A stretch of DNA of 37,044 nt from contig NZ_RXIZ01000015.1 of NCBI RefSeq assembly GCF_003987855.1, forward strand, positions 445,006 to 482,049, in the 5' to 3' direction. The notes under the pieces are model-generated. The model worked only from the letters and a program-made list of their open reading frames with translations. It was not told where the DNA came from and ran no database searches. The position numbers were made by a program, and so were the translations under genes. Source of the stretch: Hyphomicrobium sp. (lineage in GTDB: Bacteria > Pseudomonadota > Alphaproteobacteria > Rhizobiales > Hyphomicrobiaceae). Shown piece after piece: positions 17,301-25,230 of this stretch (the first letter of the stretch is position 1; every line of letters starts with the position of its first letter).

Positions 17301-20009
17301 GGTCACCTGATCGGCGAAGAGGGCGAGCGTCTCGGTCATGTCGTTGATTGTTTCGGCCAGCGCCGCGACTTCGCCCTTGGATTTCACTGTGAGCTTCGGC
17401 TTCAAATCGCCGTTGGCGACGGCCGTCACGACCTTGACGATGCCGCGAACCTGCTCGGTCAGATTGGCCGCCATGACGTTCACGGTGTCGGTCAAATCTT
17501 TCCACGTACCAGCGACACCGGGGACGGCGGCCTGGCCGCCGAGGCGTCCCTCGGTGCCGACTTCGCGCGCGACACGTGTGACCTCGGACGCGAAGGCGTT
17601 GAGCTGATCGACCATCGTGTTGATGGTGTTCTTCAGTTCGAGGATTTCGCCTTTGACGTCGACGGTGATCTTGCGCGAAAGGTCGCCGCGGGCGACCGCC
17701 GTCGTCACTTCGGCGATGTTGCGCACCTGAGTGGTCAGGTTGGCGGCAAGCAGGTTGACGTTGTCGGTCAAGTCTTTCCATGTGCCGCCGACACCGGGAA
17801 CAACCGCCTGGCCGCCGAGGCGTCCTTCGGTGCCGACTTCGCGTGCGACGCGCGTCACCTCGGCTGCGAACGAGCGCAGCTGTTCTACCATCGTGTTCAG
17901 TGTCTCTTTGAGCAGCAGGATTTCGCCGCGCACGTCGACGGTAATCTTTTTCGAAAGGTCGCCACTCGCGATCGCGGTCGCGACCTCGGCGATGTTGCGC
18001 ACCTGAGCCGTCAGGTTGCCAGCCATGAAGTTGACGTTGTCCGTCAAATCCTTCCAGGTCCCGGCGACCCCGGACACTTGCGCCTGACCGCCGAGCTTGC
18101 CTTCCGTGCCGACTTCGCGCGCCACGCGCGTCACTTCCGAAGCGAAGGCGTTGAGCTGATCGACCATCGTGTTGATGGTGTTCTTCAGCTCGAGAATTTC
18201 GCCTTTGACGTCTACGGTGATCTTGCGCGAAAGGTCGCCGCGGGCAACCGCCGTCGTCACTTCGGCGATGTTACGAACCTGGCCGGTCAAGTTGCCGGCC
18301 ATCGAGTTCACGTTATCGGTGAGATCCTTCCAAGTACCGGCAACACCTGAGACCTGCGCCTGTCCACCGAGCTTGCCCTCGGTGCCGACTTCGCGCGCGA
18401 CGCGCGTCACTTCCGAAGCGAAGGCGTTGAGCTGATCGACCATCGTATTGATGGTGTTCTTGAGTTCTAAAATCTCGCCTTTGACGTCGACGTCGATCTT
18501 CTTCGATAGGTCGCCGCGCGCGATCGCCGTCGACACGTCGGCAATGTTGCGAACCTGCGTAGTGAGGTTCGACGCCATCGAGTTCACGCTGTCCGTCAGG
18601 TCCTTCCAAGTGCCGGCAACGCCCGAGACCTGCGCCTGACCGCCGAGCTTGCCTTCGGTGCCGACCTCGCGCGCGACGCGCGTGACCTCGCCCGCAAACG
18701 CATTGAGCTGATCGACCATGGTATTAATGGTCTCTTTCAGCTGCAGAATTTCGCCCGAGACGTTGACGGTGATCTTCTTCGACAGGTCGCCGCGCGCGAT
18801 GGCGGTCGCCACTTCGGCGATGTTGCGCACCTGACCAGTCAGGTTGCCGGCCATCGAGTTGACGTTGTCGGTCAAGTCTTTCCACGTACCCGCGACGCCG
18901 GGCACTGCCGCCTGACCGCCGAGGCGTCCTTCGGTGCCGACTTCGCGCGCGACGCGTGTCACCTCGGACGCGAATGCGTTGAGCTGATCGACCATCGTGT
19001 TGATGGTGTTTTTGAGCTCGAGAATTTCGCCTTTGACGTCGACGGTAATCTTGCGCGAAAGGTCACCGCGGGCGACGGCGGTCGTCACTTCCGCGATGTT
19101 TCGAACCTGCGTCGTGAGGTTGGCGGCAAGCAGGTTGACGTTGTCGGTCAAGTCTTTCCATGTGCCGCCGACGCCCGGCACGACCGCCTGACCGCCAAGC
19201 CGGCCTTCGGTACCGACTTCGCGCGCGACGCGCGTCACCTCGGCTGCGAATGAGCGCAGCTGTTCGACCATCGTGTTGATGGCTTCCTTCAACTGCAAGA
19301 TCTCGCCGCGCACGTCGACGGTGATCTTCTTGGAGAGGTCGCCGTTGGCGACCGCAATCGTCACTTCGGCGATGTTGCGAACCTGCGCCGTAAGATTCGA
19401 CGCCATCGAGTTGACACTCTCTGTGAGGTCCTTCCATACGCCGGTCACTTCGCGAATTTGGGCCTGACCGCCGAGTTTGCCTTCGGTGCCGACTTCGCGC
19501 GCGACACGCGTGACTTCGGAGGTGAAAACCGAAAGCTGCTTGATCATCGTGTTGACGATCGTCGCCGATCGCAAGAACTCGCCCTTGAGGGGGCGTCCGC
19601 CGACGTCGAGTCGCATTGGCTGTAGAAGATTGCCCTGCGCCACGGCCTCGATCGTACGCGTCACCTCGGTCGTCGGTTGAAGAAGGTCGTCGATGAGGCC
19701 GTTGACGGACTGCTCCATCTCGCCCCAGGCACCGAGCGTCAGCCCAAGACGCACCCGCTGGTTGGTCAGTCCCTCTCTGCCGACCGCATGGCCGACATGT
19801 TGAAGCTGATTAGCCATACGCTGATTTGTGACGATGATATCGTTGACCGTATCGGCGATCTTACCGGCAAGGCCATCCCAGTCGCCGCGCATGCGCACGG
19901 TGAAGTCGCCGGCCTTAACGGCCTGCAGCGTCTGAAGCATCTCGACGAGAACGCCGCCCGGCCCCGATGGGTATCGCTCGGACTCGTTGGCGCTGATCTG
20001 CTCCGACAT
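14313..20009 (-). CDS. Giant multi-HAMP hybrid histidine kinase (HAMP x9 double units, GAF, HisKA, HATPase, REC x3)
   Basis: 1898 residues with no transmembrane segment. Residues 20-160 hold one or two diverged HAMP-like units. Residues 164-991 hold nine tandem 92-residue units opening with [13 protein letters not shown]-type sequence, each probably a pair of HAMP domains. Then come GAF (about 1015-1155), a coiled coil (1160-1225), HisKA with His1238 in MSHELRTP, HATPase_c (about 1335-1465; DSGIGIP and GGTGLGLAI), and three receivers with Asp1561, Asp1683 and Asp1829. The layout recalls fungal group III (Nik1/Os-1) kinases and their bacterial relatives, which respond to osmotic and other stress. 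The ATG is preceded by GGGGAG at 6 nt, and a perfect EcfG-type promoter lies about 35 bp upstream. It heads an operon with the hybrid HWE kinase. Confidence 0.95.
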   Translation of the reverse strand: MSEQISANESERYPSGPGGVLVEMLQTLQAVKAGDFTVRMRGDWDGLAGKIADTVNDIIVTNQRMANQLQHVGHAVGREGLTNQRVRLGLTLGAWGEMEQSVNGLIDDLLQPTTEVTRTIEAVAQGNLLQPMRLDVGGRPLKGEFLRSATIVNTMIKQLSVFTSEVTRVAREVGTEGKLGGQAQIREVTGVWKDLTESVNSMASNLTAQVRNIAEVTIAVANGDLSKKITVDVRGEILQLKEAINTMVEQLRSFAAEVTRVAREVGTEGRLGGQAVVPGVGGTWKDLTDNVNLLAANLTTQVRNIAEVTTAVARGDLSRKITVDVKGEILELKNTINTMVDQLNAFASEVTRVAREVGTEGRLGGQAAVPGVAGTWKDLTDNVNSMAGNLTGQVRNIAEVATAIARGDLSKKITVNVSGEILQLKETINTMVDQLNAFAGEVTRVAREVGTEGKLGGQAQVSGVAGTWKDLTDSVNSMASNLTTQVRNIADVSTAIARGDLSKKIDVDVKGEILELKNTINTMVDQLNAFASEVTRVAREVGTEGKLGGQAQVSGVAGTWKDLTDNVNSMAGNLTGQVRNIAEVTTAVARGDLSRKITVDVKGEILELKNTINTMVDQLNAFASEVTRVAREVGTEGKLGGQAQVSGVAGTWKDLTDNVNFMAGNLTAQVRNIAEVATAIASGDLSKKITVDVRGEILLLKETLNTMVEQLRSFAAEVTRVAREVGTEGRLGGQAVVPGVGGTWKDLTDNVNLLAANLTTQVRNIAEVTTAVARGDLSRKITVDVKGEILELKNTINTMVDQLNAFASEVTRVAREVGTEGRLGGQAAVPGVAGTWKDLTDTVNVMAANLTEQVRGIVKVVTAVANGDLKPKLTVKSKGEVAALAETINDMTETLALFADQVTTVAREVGVEGRLGGQANVPGTAGTWKDLTGNVNLLAANLTTQVRAIAEVTTAVARGDLSRTIQVEARGEVAELKDYINTMIGNLRLTTQLNTEQDWLKTNLARFTSMLQGQRDVVTVSRKLLSELVPLINAHQGVIYQYDAANSELKLLATFAEDTSVRYPERMELGSSLIGQCAIEKQARVLTDIPQPAGAIDAVVFKSPPRSVIVHPITFEDRIKAVISLSSLQNFEPAQLTFLEQLSVSIGVVLTSIEATMQTESLLMQSQQLAAELQDQQKAMQKTNEELAQKAQQLAERNVEVERKNEEIDQARRAVEEKAAELALTSRYKSEFLANMSHELRTPLNSILILGQQLSDNPDRNLTEKQVEFARTIHGAGTDLLNLISDILDLSKIESGTVSVDAEEVAFGGLIEAVARPFRHEAERRGLDFQVTFDADLGKTIFTDSKRLQQVLKNLLSNAFKFTREGHVRLTVKAALAKWNSDHPILSTAPTVVAFEVQDSGIGIPADKQKLIFEAFQQADASTSRKYGGTGLGLAISRELAHLLGGEIQLTSEPGVGSIFTLFLPLRYASLASEVRTKPEPSPAPSAALPHAGLLSAAIEDDRDSIVAGDQVLLIVEDDANFARILLDAAHEVGFKGIVCHRGVEAMVLATDYNPTAISLDIHLPDVLGWSVLSQLKHNPLTRHIPVQVLTLDDDRHHGLARGAYSFLTKPLQADQLKNALRKIGAFSASATKRLLIVEDDPAERLSISTLIEDGDVEILTAPDGATAIEILKNDSIDCVVLDLKLPDMSGFEVLEHMSRQEVMRDIPVIVFTGRELSSDENLQIRQYARTVVVKGVESPERLLDETALFLHRVVTDLPAQKQELLSRLHDTDDYLVGRKVLLVDDDARNIFALSSLLERRGMEVLTATTGLEAIETLSTTDVSIVLMDIMMPEMDGYQTMQKIRSSEKNQRLPIIALTAKAMKGDREKCLEAGASDYLAKPVDTEQLLSALRMWLHR
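17037..19520 (-). repeat. Nine tandem 276-bp repeats encoding HAMP units
   Basis: The array encodes residues 164-991 of the giant kinase. Units run in coding order 19245-19520, 18969-19244, 18693-18968, 18417-18692, 18141-18416, 17865-18140, 17589-17864, 17313-17588 and 17037-17312, all exactly 276 bp with no indels. Units 2 and 7 encode identical 92-residue sequences yet differ at about 25 of 276 bases by my count, all synonymous. Units 8 and 9 are the most diverged in protein. Confidence 0.95.
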
Positions 20010-20044
20010 ACTAGGCTCCCCACGAGTCTTGTTTAACCTCGCTC

Positions 20045-20070
20045 AACGTTCGCCGGCGCAACTTTGTTCC
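20045..20070 (-). promoter_or_regulatory. EcfG-type stress promoter of the giant kinase operon
   Basis: On the minus strand GGAAC (20066-20070) is followed after 17 bases by CGTT (20045-20048), an exact match to the GGAAC-N16/17-CGTT consensus of the alphaproteobacterial general stress sigma factor. The start codon is about 35 bp downstream, giving a short leader that includes the GGGGAG binding site. The ecfG gene itself is the neighbour on the far side. Confidence 0.82.
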
Positions 20071-20237
20071 CAGAAAAATTGGCGGCGGCTCTCCGAGCAC
20101 CAGCCAAGGCTGCTCGATACCATCGAAACATTATTCATCGAACCGTGGCGGGACGTGGAGCGGATGGCGAAGCGTCCTCACCCAGCCGGAACATGGTGGC
20201 CAAAGCTGGGCCGGACTGGAGAGTAGGGCAGATGCCG

Positions 20238-20780
20238 TCAGGGCCCCGACGAGCTTTTCGGGGCTTCTTCGGGCTCCCGATGTCCGTCATCAACAGGCTG
20301 ACCTGTCATTTCTTCCAGCAGTTTGCTGCGCGCGCGATTAACCCGGCTCTTCATGGTGCCGACGGCGCACCCGCAAACACGCGCCGCATCCTCATAGGAA
20401 AATCCCTCGGCTGTAATCAGCAAAAGGGCCTCGCGGTGATCTGCAGAAAGGCGCATCAAAGCCCTTTGCATATCTTCGAACTCAAGATGTGTAAGCTGTG
20501 CGGGAGGTACGCTGGCGTTCATCGCCGCGGTGTCCTCATCCAGCTCTTCGCGCTGGGACTTCCGATAATACGTGAAGTACGTGTTTCGCAGGATCGTGAA
20601 CAGCCAAGCCTTGAGATTCGAATCTGGGACAAACGATTCCTTGTGCGTCCACGCCTTGAGCAATGTCTCTTGCACAAGGTCATTCGAGAGCTGTCCATCC
20701 CCGCTTAGCGAGTGAGCGAAAGCTCTAAGATTTGGGATCGCTTCGATCAACGCGTCCCCGAAGCTCTTCGGCTGCGTCAC
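20238..20780 (-). CDS. ecfG: ECF RNA polymerase sigma factor EcfG (general stress response)
   Basis: 180 residues with sigma region 2 (about 18-80: NLRAFAHSLSG, DLVQETLLKAW, NLKAWLFTILRN) and region 4 (about 108-165: LSADHREALLLITAEGFSYEDAA, then the GTMKSRVNRAR recognition helix). Its pairing with nepR and phyR identifies it as the general stress sigma factor. It directs RNA polymerase to GGAAC/CGTT promoters. The start is GTG (20778-20780), overlapping the nepR stop in a GTGA junction, with AAGGAG about 8 nt upstream. The C-terminal 20 residues (QPVDDGHREPEEAPKSSSGP) look unstructured. Confidence 0.95.
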   Translation of the reverse strand: MTQPKSFGDALIEAIPNLRAFAHSLSGDGQLSNDLVQETLLKAWTHKESFVPDSNLKAWLFTILRNTYFTYYRKSQREELDEDTAAMNASVPPAQLTHLEFEDMQRALMRLSADHREALLLITAEGFSYEDAARVCGCAVGTMKSRVNRARSKLLEEMTGQPVDDGHREPEEAPKSSSGP

Positions 20781-21010
20781 TCCGGGCGCTCCTTGGCTTC
20801 AAGTTTTCGAACAAGTTCGAGGAGGTCGTCAGGTACCGGCTCCTGAGCGAGGGTTTCGTACATCGCTCGCATTCGCTGGCCGATCAGCTGCGCTGCGAAA
20901 CCCGGAAGCTGGGGAACTGGAGCTTTGATCGCCTCGGGCTCAGGCTGCCTTTCAGGCAACTCGCCGTCCGCTCGCTTGCAATCCTCGGACGTGTCGAGGC
21001 GATGCTGCAT
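20777..21010 (-). CDS. nepR: Anti-sigma factor NepR
   Basis: 77 residues. The C-terminal half, IGQRMRAMYETLAQEPVPDD followed by LLELVRKLE, is the NepR core that wraps EcfG: the first helix, the EPVP turn and the second helix. The N-terminal 35 residues are charged and proline-rich, as usual for NepR. It holds EcfG inactive until phosphorylated PhyR binds it instead. It is co-translated with ecfG and diverges from phyR. The start ATG at 21008-21010 has AAGG a few bases upstream. Confidence 0.94.
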   Translation of the reverse strand: MQHRLDTSEDCKRADGELPERQPEPEAIKAPVPQLPGFAAQLIGQRMRAMYETLAQEPVPDDLLELVRKLEAKERPE

Positions 21011-21100
21011 GACCGACCTTATGTACCTTTTGAGAAGAGTGTGGCGGCCCCGTTTGCGACAAACTCCTGTAAGAATGTTCGAGGTGGGGGCTCATCTGCG

Positions 21101-21125
21101 AACTCGGCGAGTGAGAATTCGTTCC
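21101..21125 (-). promoter_or_regulatory. Candidate EcfG-type promoter of nepR-ecfG
   Basis: On the minus strand GGAAC (21121-21125) is followed after 16 bases by AGTT (21101-21104), one mismatch from the -10 consensus CGTT, about 90 bp before the nepR ATG. Positive autoregulation of ecfG is common in this system. The -35 element lies 5 bp from that of the opposing phyR promoter. Confidence 0.6.
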
Positions 21126-21130
21126 ACTGG

Positions 21131-21156
21131 GGAACCATCTCTTCCACTCCAGCGTT
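21131..21156 (+). promoter_or_regulatory. EcfG-type promoter of phyR
   Basis: GGAAC (21131-21135), 17 bases, then CGTT (21153-21156): an exact consensus match oriented towards phyR, about 100 bp before its ATG. Together with the opposing element it forms GTTCC-N5-GGAAC (21121-21135), two -35 boxes back to back. Confidence 0.82.
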
Positions 21157-21258
21157 TCTGTTCCGGTACAGATTGGCCATTGCAGAGTGCGCGCGCTGTA
21201 CGCGCGCGCCGATCAGGGACGATTGACTCGTCCTGGCTGGCTTGGGAGGTTCAAAGCT

Positions 21259-22062
21259 ATGTCGATTGCGCAAACCATTCGGGTGCATTTGCCGTATCTG
21301 CGTCGCTTCGCGCGCACATTGACCGGCTCGCAGCAGATCGGCGATGCTTACGTTGCTACCCTTCTCGAAAGCTTGGTTTCGACGCCCTCGGATTTCCCGA
21401 GCAACATGCCGCCGCGCATGGCGCTTTATCACGAATTTCTGAGGGTCTGGAAATCAGTTCGACTCGAGGGCGACCACCGTGATGAAGGCCCAAATTCCAT
21501 GGCCGTCGCGCAGAGTCGGATTAACTCGATCAGCTCTTTACCGCGTCAGGCTTTCCTGCTGGTTGCCGTGGAGGGATTCACGTCCACCGAGACGGCGGGA
21601 ATTCTGGAGGTCGGCGAAGACGAGGTTGAGAAGCTACTCGAAATCGCAGGTCAGGAGATCGCGCATCAAGTAGCGACGAACGTCCTCATCATCGAGGACG
21701 AACTTCTGATTGCGATGGATCTCGAAACGATCGTGACGAGCCTCGGTCACGTCGTACAAGAGGTGGCCACTACGAAGACCGAGGCACTCGCGGCGGTGAA
21801 ACGCAAAAAGCCGGGTCTCATTCTCGCGGACGTCAAGCTTGCGGACGGCAGTAGCGGTTTGGAAGCCGCCAAGGAGATCGTCGCCGACGGCGAAGTCCCG
21901 ATCATATTCATCACCGCTTATCCCGAGAAGGTCCTGACTGGTGAGCGCCCAGAGCCAACCTTCCTCATCTCAAAGCCTTTCCAGCGCGACACCGTAATGG
22001 CGATCATCAGCCAAGCGCTGTTTTTCGACACCAAGGCCCATCCGAGAACGGCCGCCGCTTGA
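21259..22062 (+). CDS. phyR: General stress response regulator PhyR
   Basis: 267 residues. Residues 1-135 mimic an ECF sigma factor (RVHLPYLRRFARTLTGSQQIGDAYV resembles region 2; LPRQAFLLVAVEGFTSTETAGIL resembles region 4). Residues 140-255 form a receiver domain, with acidic residues in LIIEDELL, phospho-acceptor Asp191 in LILADVKLADGSSG, Thr219 and Lys239. On phosphorylation the sigma-like part is exposed and binds NepR, freeing EcfG. The start at ATG 21259 has GGGAGG upstream at about 9 nt; the longer frame from 21187 adds 24 residues without similarity. It diverges from nepR-ecfG. Confidence 0.97.
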   Translation: MSIAQTIRVHLPYLRRFARTLTGSQQIGDAYVATLLESLVSTPSDFPSNMPPRMALYHEFLRVWKSVRLEGDHRDEGPNSMAVAQSRINSISSLPRQAFLLVAVEGFTSTETAGILEVGEDEVEKLLEIAGQEIAHQVATNVLIIEDELLIAMDLETIVTSLGHVVQEVATTKTEALAAVKRKKPGLILADVKLADGSSGLEAAKEIVADGEVPIIFITAYPEKVLTGERPEPTFLISKPFQRDTVMAIISQALFFDTKAHPRTAAA

Positions 22063-22195
22063 TCCGACGAACCGTTGCTTGACCGAGCAGCCTGGGCGGG
22101 AAAACTTCTTGCTGTAATATAGTAACGCGCTTGTGAAGTCGTCCCCGGCGGCTTTTCACGTAAGAGCGTTCAACGGAAAAAATGGGAGTAAGCGC

Positions 22196-22741
22196 ATGAA
22201 ATTTACGAAGGGCCTGGGTGTTATCGGAGCTCTGGCCGGGGTGATGCTAACGGCTGTTGCGGCCAATGCTGCAAGCCTCGCGGTCGGCAAAAAGCTGGAA
22301 CTTAAGGTCGACCCGAAGAAAATGAATGATGAGCGCACACGGCTGTGGGCGCAGTTTGGCGGCTGGTGCGCAATCAAGGATTGGCATCCGGCAGTCGCGA
22401 ATTGCGAGGAAAGCACCGAAGGCGACGCGAAGGTCCGCGTTCTCACGTTGAAGAACGGCGGCAAGATCAAGGAAAAGCTTCTCGACGTGAAGCCTAATTT
22501 CTATCGTTACGAGATCTTGGAAAGCCCGTTGCCGGTAAAAAATTATCAGGCGCAGTTCGCGCTGACGCCGGACGATGACGATGAGGACGAGATCAACTTC
22601 GCCTGGTCGGCCGTATTCGACGCCGCCGATGGCAAATCTGACAAAGAAGCCAAGGAAGTGATCACGGGCATTTTCAAAGCGGGCCTGGATAACATCAAGG
22701 CGACTGCCGGAACGAAGCACGACGATGACGACAAGAAATAA
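22196..22741 (+). CDS. Secreted SRPBCC-like (START-fold) protein
   Basis: 181 residues. A Sec signal peptide (MKFTKGLGVIGALAGVMLTAVAANA) predicts cleavage after ANA. The mature part (LWAQFGGWCAIKDWHPAVANCEES, RVLTLKNGGKIKEKLLD, YRYEILESPLPVKNYQAQF, INFAWSAVFDA, then a GIFKAGLDNIK C-terminal helix) follows the polyketide-cyclase/SRPBCC pattern of a helix-grip ligand-binding fold. Ligand and role are unknown. The loop DDDDEDE and the tail HDDDDKK are strongly acidic and could bind cations. The start at 22196 has GGGAG 7 nt upstream. A strong terminator follows. Confidence 0.85.
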   Translation: MKFTKGLGVIGALAGVMLTAVAANAASLAVGKKLELKVDPKKMNDERTRLWAQFGGWCAIKDWHPAVANCEESTEGDAKVRVLTLKNGGKIKEKLLDVKPNFYRYEILESPLPVKNYQAQFALTPDDDDEDEINFAWSAVFDAADGKSDKEAKEVITGIFKAGLDNIKATAGTKHDDDDKK

Positions 22742-22764
22742 CGTGTCATCGCGATAAGAACACC

Positions 22765-22795
22765 AAGGCGCCGGCAGAACCGGCGCCTTTTTTTG
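22765..22795 (+). terminator. Intrinsic terminator after the SRPBCC gene
   Basis: GGCGCCGG (22767-22774), loop CAGAA, CCGGCGCC (22780-22787), then seven Ts. A textbook Rho-independent terminator, 24 bp after the stop codon and just before the convergent response regulator stop. Confidence 0.95.
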
Positions 22796-22808
22796 TTTGA
22801 CGACTTCC

Positions 22809-23426
22809 TCAAGCCCGCAGTGTCTCGATGGCGAGCCGAATGAGATCCGCGGTCCGGTCGACCCCTAGCTTGACCTTCATCTGCGTGCAGATGTTGGCGA
22901 CGGTCTTATAAGCGATGCCGAGGCTTTCCGAGATTGCCGTCATGCTCTTGCCTTGCCCCAGCATGCGCAGGATCTCGACTTCCCGAATCGATAGCGATTG
23001 AAGCGGATCATCGGAGGAGATCTGACTGACGGCGATGCGTGACGCGAGATCGCGGTCGATGTACTGCTCGCCTGCGCTGACTTTGCGGATGGCGGCGATG
23101 AGCTCCTCAACCGGCGCGCTCTTGCTGACGTAGCCACGCGCCCCGCCGCGCAACGCGCGAACGGCATAAATCGGCTCGTGGTGCATGCTGAAGACGACGA
23201 CGCGTGCGTTGCTGTCCGCCGCTAGAATTCGGCGGAGAACTTCGAGACCTCCGGCTCCCTCGAGATTGAGGTCGAGCACCACGACGTTGGGCCGTTGGCG
23301 GTCGTAGACCTCAAGCGCATCGTCGATGCCGGAAGTCTCTAGAACCTCGGCTTCGAAATGCGCGACGAAGAGCTTGCGAAGTCCTTCGCGAACGACGCCA
23401 TGATCATCAACTAAAAGAATTTTCAT
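22809..23426 (-). CDS. NarL/FixJ-family response regulator (MoxX-like)
   Basis: 205 residues. The N-terminal receiver has the acidic pair in LLVDDHG, phospho-acceptor Asp52 in VVLDLNLEG, a conserved Ser/Thr in VVFSMHHEP and Lys in GYVSKSAP. The C-terminal LuxR-type helix-turn-helix (about 145-200: LSIREVEILRMLGQGKSMTAISESLGIAYKTVANICTQMKVKLGV) binds DNA. The start overlaps the kinase stop by 4 bp (ATGA), so the kinase and regulator are made together. The likely cognate kinase is upstream. Target genes are not evident in the window. Confidence 0.94.
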   Translation of the reverse strand: MKILLVDDHGVVREGLRKLFVAHFEAEVLETSGIDDALEVYDRQRPNVVVLDLNLEGAGGLEVLRRILAADSNARVVVFSMHHEPIYAVRALRGGARGYVSKSAPVEELIAAIRKVSAGEQYIDRDLASRIAVSQISSDDPLQSLSIREVEILRMLGQGKSMTAISESLGIAYKTVANICTQMKVKLGVDRTADLIRLAIETLRA

Positions 23427-24817
23427 GCTGCACTCGATGTTAGCGGTCCCGCATTGTCTTTAGTGTTTCTCGCCGGTGGCAGCGGAATTTCCACAATCAG
23501 CATGACGCCTTTTCCCCCTTCACGATCTGCAATGCGCATCCGCCCGTTAAGCGATGTCACGCGTTCTTTCATACCGGTGAGTCCAAAACCGTTAGGGTCC
23601 TTCGTGGCGATGCCGGCGCCATCGTCCGACACGGTGACCCGCAGGATGCCATCCGCCGTCTGGCGCGCCGCTAGTCCGATTGCGGAGGGCCGTCCATGGC
23701 GCACGGCGTTGCTCGCGCCCTCTTGAAGAATCCGGAAGGCGACTTCCTCAATTCCGATTGGAAAGCGCGCATCCTCGATGTCCATCGTGAACACGATGTT
23801 CGGCCGTCGTGCCTTCCAGAATGCGACGAGATGCTCGACCGCAATGACAAGGCCCTGATCGATGAGAAGCGTTGGCCTTAGACGGCTTAGAATGGCGCGC
23901 AAATGCACTTGCATGTGCTGAACGGATTGCCTGATGGCTTTGCTGCGTTCGAGCACGTCCTCGGAGGCGTTACTTGCAACGAGAAGAGGGATGGCTTGCG
24001 CATCGACGTCGACGGCAAACAGGAACGGTCCGATTTCATCATGGAGGTCTCGCGAGATCTCCGAACGCTCTTCTTCCTGTACCGTCGAAAGCTGCTCGTT
24101 AAGACGCTGGTTTTGTCCTTCCGCGCTCTCGAGCTGCGCCGCCATTCGGTTGAAGGATTGATAGATGAGCTTCAGGTCTTCCGGTCCCGTCTCGGCGACA
24201 TGGGCGGTATAATCGCCTTCACCGACGCGTTTGAGCGCAATGGAAAGCTGTTCCAGGGGGCGCAACGCCCAGCCGAGCGTCGCGTAGATAAGCGCAAGTA
24301 CGATAGCGCAGAAGCTCACGATGATCAGAAACTTGAGCTTCAGGTCCTCCCACACTTCGCCGATCTCATTGTGGGAGTCGGCGGAAATTTCGAGCGTGCC
24401 GAATTTCTTCAGCCCCGCAGGAAGATCGAAGGTACGTGAACGCGGCTCCCCGGAAAGAAGCCAATAAAGCCATTGCGGCGGCGGATCTGTTGGCCGCTCG
24501 AGAGCCGAAGAGCTGATGACCTTTTTATCCGGCGACAGCAGGCGGGCGATGACGTGACGGTCACCATCGAATGAAGCGACGATTCTTTGCACCTGAGCGC
24601 TCGTGTCCGTGCCGGACGTTACCGATAGTAACGCGTCGGATACCGCGCTCGCCGCGACCTCGATCGCCGACGACATTTCCAAATCGACCTTGCGAAGTCC
24701 GTACCAGTAATTCAGCGCGCTGCCGCCGATCAGGCATAGTCCAAGCACGAGCGCGACGAGCGCCAGCAGGCGGCGCCTCAAAGGCATTTTGATCTGATGT
24801 CGACCAATCTGTAACAT
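23423..24817 (-). CDS. Sensor histidine kinase, HisKA_3 type (MoxY-like)
   Basis: 464 residues. Transmembrane helix 1 (about 14-38), a periplasmic LapD/MoxY-type N-terminal sensor of about 120 residues, transmembrane helix 2 (about 163-184), HAMP (about 185-240), a dimerisation domain with phospho-acceptor His259 in EISRDLHDEIGP, and a HATPase (about 345-450: LQEGASNAVRHG, SDDGAGI, GFGLTGMKERV). In methylotrophs the related MoxYX pair controls methanol dehydrogenase. That role here is a hypothesis resting on the fold and the likely organism. The frame opens at ATG 24817; ATG 24787 is an alternative, and neither has a clear binding site. Confidence 0.92.
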   Translation of the reverse strand: MLQIGRHQIKMPLRRRLLALVALVLGLCLIGGSALNYWYGLRKVDLEMSSAIEVAASAVSDALLSVTSGTDTSAQVQRIVASFDGDRHVIARLLSPDKKVISSSALERPTDPPPQWLYWLLSGEPRSRTFDLPAGLKKFGTLEISADSHNEIGEVWEDLKLKFLIIVSFCAIVLALIYATLGWALRPLEQLSIALKRVGEGDYTAHVAETGPEDLKLIYQSFNRMAAQLESAEGQNQRLNEQLSTVQEEERSEISRDLHDEIGPFLFAVDVDAQAIPLLVASNASEDVLERSKAIRQSVQHMQVHLRAILSRLRPTLLIDQGLVIAVEHLVAFWKARRPNIVFTMDIEDARFPIGIEEVAFRILQEGASNAVRHGRPSAIGLAARQTADGILRVTVSDDGAGIATKDPNGFGLTGMKERVTSLNGRMRIADREGGKGVMLIVEIPLPPARNTKDNAGPLTSSAA

Positions 24818-25230
24818 TGTAACTTATTGGCTTACGCGCGTTTTTTCGTCAAGCGAAGCAAGTCGGTTCTCGCGGCGCGAATGGCAAAGAACCTGCATGT
24901 GGCTGGCTCGACGAAGGTCAGCAGGATTGCATCTCTCCACGACACCACATTTCCGAGCTTATGCAGCTCATTTCAACCGCCGATCTCTGCTTGAGATGAT
25001 CGATTACAGGAATTCCGCGCCCCACAGCGCCGGGAATTTTTCCCGAGTCGAACTCGAACTTCCATCCGACCACTGAGCGGTGCCGGACTGGTTCTCCGTC
25101 TGCGATGCTCGAACGGCGCGCTCAACCTTCGAAATGTGAGGTGCGTCGAATTTTTCGGATTCGATTAAGCAATTGCTAACTTCAACGAACGCTTACTCGA
25201 TGGGTCTCTGAAACCTTGTAGAGCATCAGT
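24818..25230. other. Intergenic region with no gene seen
   Basis: 413 bp between the divergent MoxY-like kinase and the BY-kinase-like gene. I see no coding frame with a binding site and no RNA gene. A 10-bp palindrome AGCAATTGCT (25168-25177), flanked by TTA and AAC, lies 54 bp before the next start and may be an operator. Confidence 0.5.

Noticed and set aside
17037-19520. Regular 276-bp periodicity that could be mistaken for satellite DNA or a CRISPR-like array
   Set aside because: The repeats are continuous coding sequence of one open frame, without unique spacers, and encode HAMP units.
20243-20268. GCCCCGA/TCGGGGC dyad at the end of ecfG
   Set aside because: It is inside the coding sequence and lacks a T-run, so I do not call a terminator.
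25035-25085. GTTCGAGTTCGACTC-like words resembling a tRNA T-arm on the minus strand
   Set aside because: No acceptor stem, D-arm or anticodon arm can be built around it.
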